This document shows positions 5,701-7,904 of a stretch of 7,904 nt of DNA, piece after piece. This DNA is from Bacteroidales bacterium UBA1722 (GTDB taxonomy: Bacteria; Bacteroidota; Bacteroidia; Bacteroidales; UBA932), in contig DCIQ01000042.1 in assembly GCA_002317435.1 (NCBI GenBank), positions 5,468-13,371 on the forward strand, given 5' to 3'. A program made the position numbers and the translations under genes. Under the pieces are notes generated by a model. That model saw only the letters and a program-made list of their open reading frames with translations, was not told the origin of the DNA and searched no databases. The first letter of the stretch is position 1, and every line of letters begins with the position of its first letter.

Positions 5701-6975
5701 ATGGCCAAGAAGAAAAACAACACCAGACTTTGGCTGACCCTTTCGGGTGTGGCCGTCATCATCGTTCTGATACTTATAATCCGCCTCAATGGTGACAAGG
5801 GAGCGGAAGTGGATATGGGATATCCGCAGATGCGGAGCATCACCGAGGTGATACCGGCCAACGGGAAGATTCATCCGGTGACTGAAGTCAAGATCAGTCC
5901 GGACGTCTCGGGTGAGATAGTGGAACTGAACGTGAAGGAAGGGGATCATGTGAAGAAGGGTGACCTGCTTATCAAGATCAAGCAGGATGTATATATATCC
6001 ACCAGGGACAGGATGGAAGCTTCGTTGAATTCTGCCAGGGCGCAGTATCAGCAGCAGGAAGCTTCGTACAGGAAATCCGAACTCAATTTCCACAGGAATG
6101 AGAAACTGTACGCGCAGAAGGCGATATCCCAGGCTGAATATGAGACGGCCCAGTCGGAATATCTGGTGGCCCGGGAACAGTTGAATGCCTGTAAATTCAA
6201 TATAGGAAGTGCCGAGGCGTCCCTGAAGGAGGCACAGGAGAATCTGGTCAAGACTACCATCTACGCCCCTATGGACGGAGTGGTGTCGAAGCTCAGTGTG
6301 GAAAAGGGAGAACGAGTGGTAGGTACTTCCCAGATGGCAGGTACGGAGATGCTCCGCATCGCGGACATGGAGGTGATGGAAGTGGTGGTGGATGTAAATG
6401 AAAATGATATTATCCGCCTGAAACTCAAGGACACTGCCTCGATAAGTGTGGATGCTTATCCGGGAAGGACATTTACCGGTGTGGTGACCAGAATAGCCAA
6501 TTCGTCGAAAAATATAGATGCGACCACCGATCAGGTGACCAACTTCGAAGTCAGGGTGGTTATTCTGGCCTCCTCATATTCTGATCTTATCGGAGAGGGG
6601 AGGATTCCTTTCCGTCCGGGGATGTCCGCATCGGTCTCCATAGAGACCATGACCAAGGATGGTATTCTGACGGTTCCCCTGCAGGCGGTTACCGCCAGAA
6701 AGAATCTTTCTGACTCTGTCAGCGTCACCGGAGAATATGTGTTCGTGGTAAATGACAGCACTATGTGCGTCACGGCCGTGCCCGTGTGCTCGGGTATCCA
6801 GGATATCGATTTCATAGAGATTACTCAGGGACTGTCCCTGACAGATCATATCGTTACCGGACCGTATTCAATGATACTCAAGACTCTGGAGAACGGGGAC
6901 CTGGTCCGCAAGTCGGACGGAGAGAAAAAAACGGAAAAGGAAGAGGAGTCCGTTACGGTAAGTTTCTCTAATTGA
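5701..6975 (+). CDS. HlyD/MacA-type periplasmic adaptor (membrane fusion protein)
   Basis: A 424-residue adaptor that would bridge an inner-membrane pump to TolC. One N-terminal membrane anchor (about residues 9-28) follows a basic KKK start. Next come the first half of a barrel-sandwich (lipoyl-like) domain (PANGKIHPVTEVKISPDVSGEIVELNV then EGDHVKKGDLL, about 52-93), a long alpha-hairpin rich in Gln, Glu and Ala (about 100-185), the second half (IYAPMDGVVSKLSVEKGERV, about 187-207), and a beta-barrel plus membrane-proximal domain to the C-terminus. The last ~20 residues are highly charged (KKTEKEEE). The architecture is that of adaptors for MacB-type ABC pumps, but no macB follows. The partner could be the C39 exporter upstream or a pump elsewhere. 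The start codon is 2 nt after the tolC stop, so the two are co-transcribed and probably translationally coupled. Confidence 0.92.
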   Translation: MAKKKNNTRLWLTLSGVAVIIVLILIIRLNGDKGAEVDMGYPQMRSITEVIPANGKIHPVTEVKISPDVSGEIVELNVKEGDHVKKGDLLIKIKQDVYISTRDRMEASLNSARAQYQQQEASYRKSELNFHRNEKLYAQKAISQAEYETAQSEYLVAREQLNACKFNIGSAEASLKEAQENLVKTTIYAPMDGVVSKLSVEKGERVVGTSQMAGTEMLRIADMEVMEVVVDVNENDIIRLKLKDTASISVDAYPGRTFTGVVTRIANSSKNIDATTDQVTNFEVRVVILASSYSDLIGEGRIPFRPGMSASVSIETMTKDGILTVPLQAVTARKNLSDSVSVTGEYVFVVNDSTMCVTAVPVCSGIQDIDFIEITQGLSLTDHIVTGPYSMILKTLENGDLVRKSDGEKKTEKEEESVTVSFSN

Positions 6976-6981
6976 TAGCTT

Positions 6982-7710
6982 ATGATGAAAGACGACAGAA
7001 AACTCATACTCCTTTTGGAGACTTCTACGGTGCGGTGTTCGGCCGCACTTTCTGCGGATGGGGAGATAATCGGATACAGGGAGACTTCCGAACCCAGAGC
7101 CCATGCCGCTTCTCTGGCTCCTTTCGTAAAGGAACTGCTTGAAGAGGCAGGGGTTGATTTCGGGATGCTCGATGCTGTGGCTGTCAGCGGAGGCCCGGGT
7201 TCCTATACGGGACTGCGGGTGGGGGTGTCCACCGCCAAGGGGATATGTTTCGGTTCTTCCAGACCCCTGATAAGCGTGGGGACACTGGAGCTTTTGGCCT
7301 ATCAGGCTCTCGCTTCAGGTGCCGTCACCTCCGGCTCTCTTATAGTGCCGATGGTGGATGCCCGCAGGATGGAAGTCTATACCTGTCAGTATTCATCAGA
7401 GTGTGAACCCCTGTCCGATTGCGAAGCGAAGATTCTGGATGCAGACAGTTTCGTGCAGGAATCCTCATTATATCGGAATATGGTTTTCATCGGTGACGGT
7501 GTGGAGAAGTATCGTCAATTCCTGGTTGATACGGATCTTTCGGGGAGATTGGCCGGATGTACATTTCTGGAGACGTGCCCTGACGCGAAGGCGATGGCGA
7601 TACCTGCCCTGAAAAAACTTGAGGCGGGCATCTTCGAAGATTCCGCTTATTACGAGCCTTTCTATCTGAAGGAGTTCGTGGCCGGAGTGTCAAAGAAGAG
7701 CGTGCTCTGA
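6982..7710 (+). CDS. tsaB: tRNA t6A37 threonylcarbamoyltransferase complex subunit TsaB
   Basis: A 242-residue ASKHA-fold protein of the TsaB (YeaZ) family. The N-terminus has the LLLETST strand-turn. RAHAASLAP near residue 41 corresponds to the family's R-S/A-H segment, and SGGPGSYTGLRVGVSTAKG (about 69-87) is the family hallmark. TsaB dimerises with TsaD and, with TsaE, transfers threonylcarbamoyl to A37 of ANN-reading tRNAs in the cytoplasm. The C-terminus YYEPFYLKEF is also typical. The gene starts 6 nt after the adaptor stop, with a second in-frame ATG at 6985, so an essential translation gene sits at the end of an export operon and depends on its promoter unless it has one inside the adaptor gene. 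Confidence 0.95.
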   Translation: MMKDDRKLILLLETSTVRCSAALSADGEIIGYRETSEPRAHAASLAPFVKELLEEAGVDFGMLDAVAVSGGPGSYTGLRVGVSTAKGICFGSSRPLISVGTLELLAYQALASGAVTSGSLIVPMVDARRMEVYTCQYSSECEPLSDCEAKILDADSFVQESSLYRNMVFIGDGVEKYRQFLVDTDLSGRLAGCTFLETCPDAKAMAIPALKKLEAGIFEDSAYYEPFYLKEFVAGVSKKSVL

Positions 7711-7734
7711 CGTGACCTTATAGGTAAAACTCTG

Positions 7735-7761
7735 TTCGGACATAGATGTTTTGTGTCCAAA
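7735..7761 (+). other. short hairpin after tsaB
   Basis: GGACA (7738-7742) pairs with TGTCC (7754-7758), with two further TA pairs outside one mismatch and an 11-nt loop. There is no T-run after it, so it is not a good terminator. Confidence 0.25.
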
Positions 7762-7785
7762 GGGAAAATCCTATGTTGAATGGCC

Positions 7786-7861
7786 GCCCCGCCTTCAGCC
7801 CCTCCGGAGAACTGCTGTGACCGCTGAAGCGAAAGTCCTCCGGAGGGATTGAAGGCGGGGC
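7786..7861. repeat. long GC-rich inverted repeat, probable terminator or mobile repeat
   Basis: The arms 7786-7809 and 7838-7861 pair over 24 positions, with one G-U pair (7798/7849) and one C-A mismatch (7799/7848). The loop is 28 nt and itself contains CGC-TGAA-GCG (7822-7831). TTTTT comes only at 7876-7880, 14 nt past the stem, so it is not a standard intrinsic terminator. It may end the tsaB unit by another route, or be a dispersed intergenic palindrome. The remaining bases of the 194-nt region 7711-7904 show no gene. Confidence 0.6.
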
Positions 7862-7904
7862 TGTGAGGATGCTGACTTTTTAAGCTGTAACTTCCGCTAA
7901 AGCA

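Noticed and set aside
7786..7861. Integron attC site.
   Set aside because: The core-site bases expected at the ends (GTTRRRY type) are missing and the arms pair almost perfectly without the unpaired extrahelical bases of attC.

Overview
The window most likely comes from a Bacteroidota genome, probably order Bacteroidales. The support is the run of gene families (a TlpA-like thioredoxin-fold lipoprotein-type protein, a CvpA-family protein, a TolC plus adaptor pair, TsaB), the AT-rich start contexts with few Shine-Dalgarno sites, and a sequence matching the Bacteroidota -7 promoter consensus TAnnTTTG upstream of tolC. Genus cannot be read from the sequence. All convincing genes are on the + strand.

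Layout. (1) Positions 1-1300 hold the end of a housekeeping-type unit: the 3' part of a thioredoxin-fold gene whose CxxC site is lost, then a CvpA-family membrane protein, closed by a clear intrinsic terminator. (2) Positions 1301-4111 hold the most interesting unit: a possible 49-residue single-span membrane protein, a C39-peptidase ABC exporter of the bacteriocin/microcin type (PCAT), and, directly behind it, two tiny genes for double-glycine leader peptides of 65 and 56 residues. The last 15 leader residues of the two peptides are clearly related (9 of 15 identical). Both predicted mature parts (39 and 34 residues) carry GxxxG motifs, as peptides of class IIb two-peptide bacteriocins do. 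(3) Positions 4112-4342 are intergenic. They hold a predicted branched RNA structure and then a promoter. (4) Positions 4343-7710 hold a tight operon of a TolC-family outer-membrane channel, an HlyD/MacA-type periplasmic adaptor and tsaB. (5) Positions 7711-7904 are intergenic and dominated by a long GC-rich hairpin.

How the genes may work together. The PCAT would cleave both leaders after Gly-Gly and move the peptides across the inner membrane. The adjacent adaptor and TolC could carry them across the outer membrane, giving a full class II microcin-like export route next to its cargo. The cargo-exporter link is strong. The link to the TolC/adaptor pair is an inference, because that pair has its own promoter and is of a type that also serves MacB- or RND-like pumps. 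No modification enzyme, sensor kinase or response regulator is present in the window. The best candidate for the undescribed system is the two-peptide locus, 3729-4111, with its exporter.
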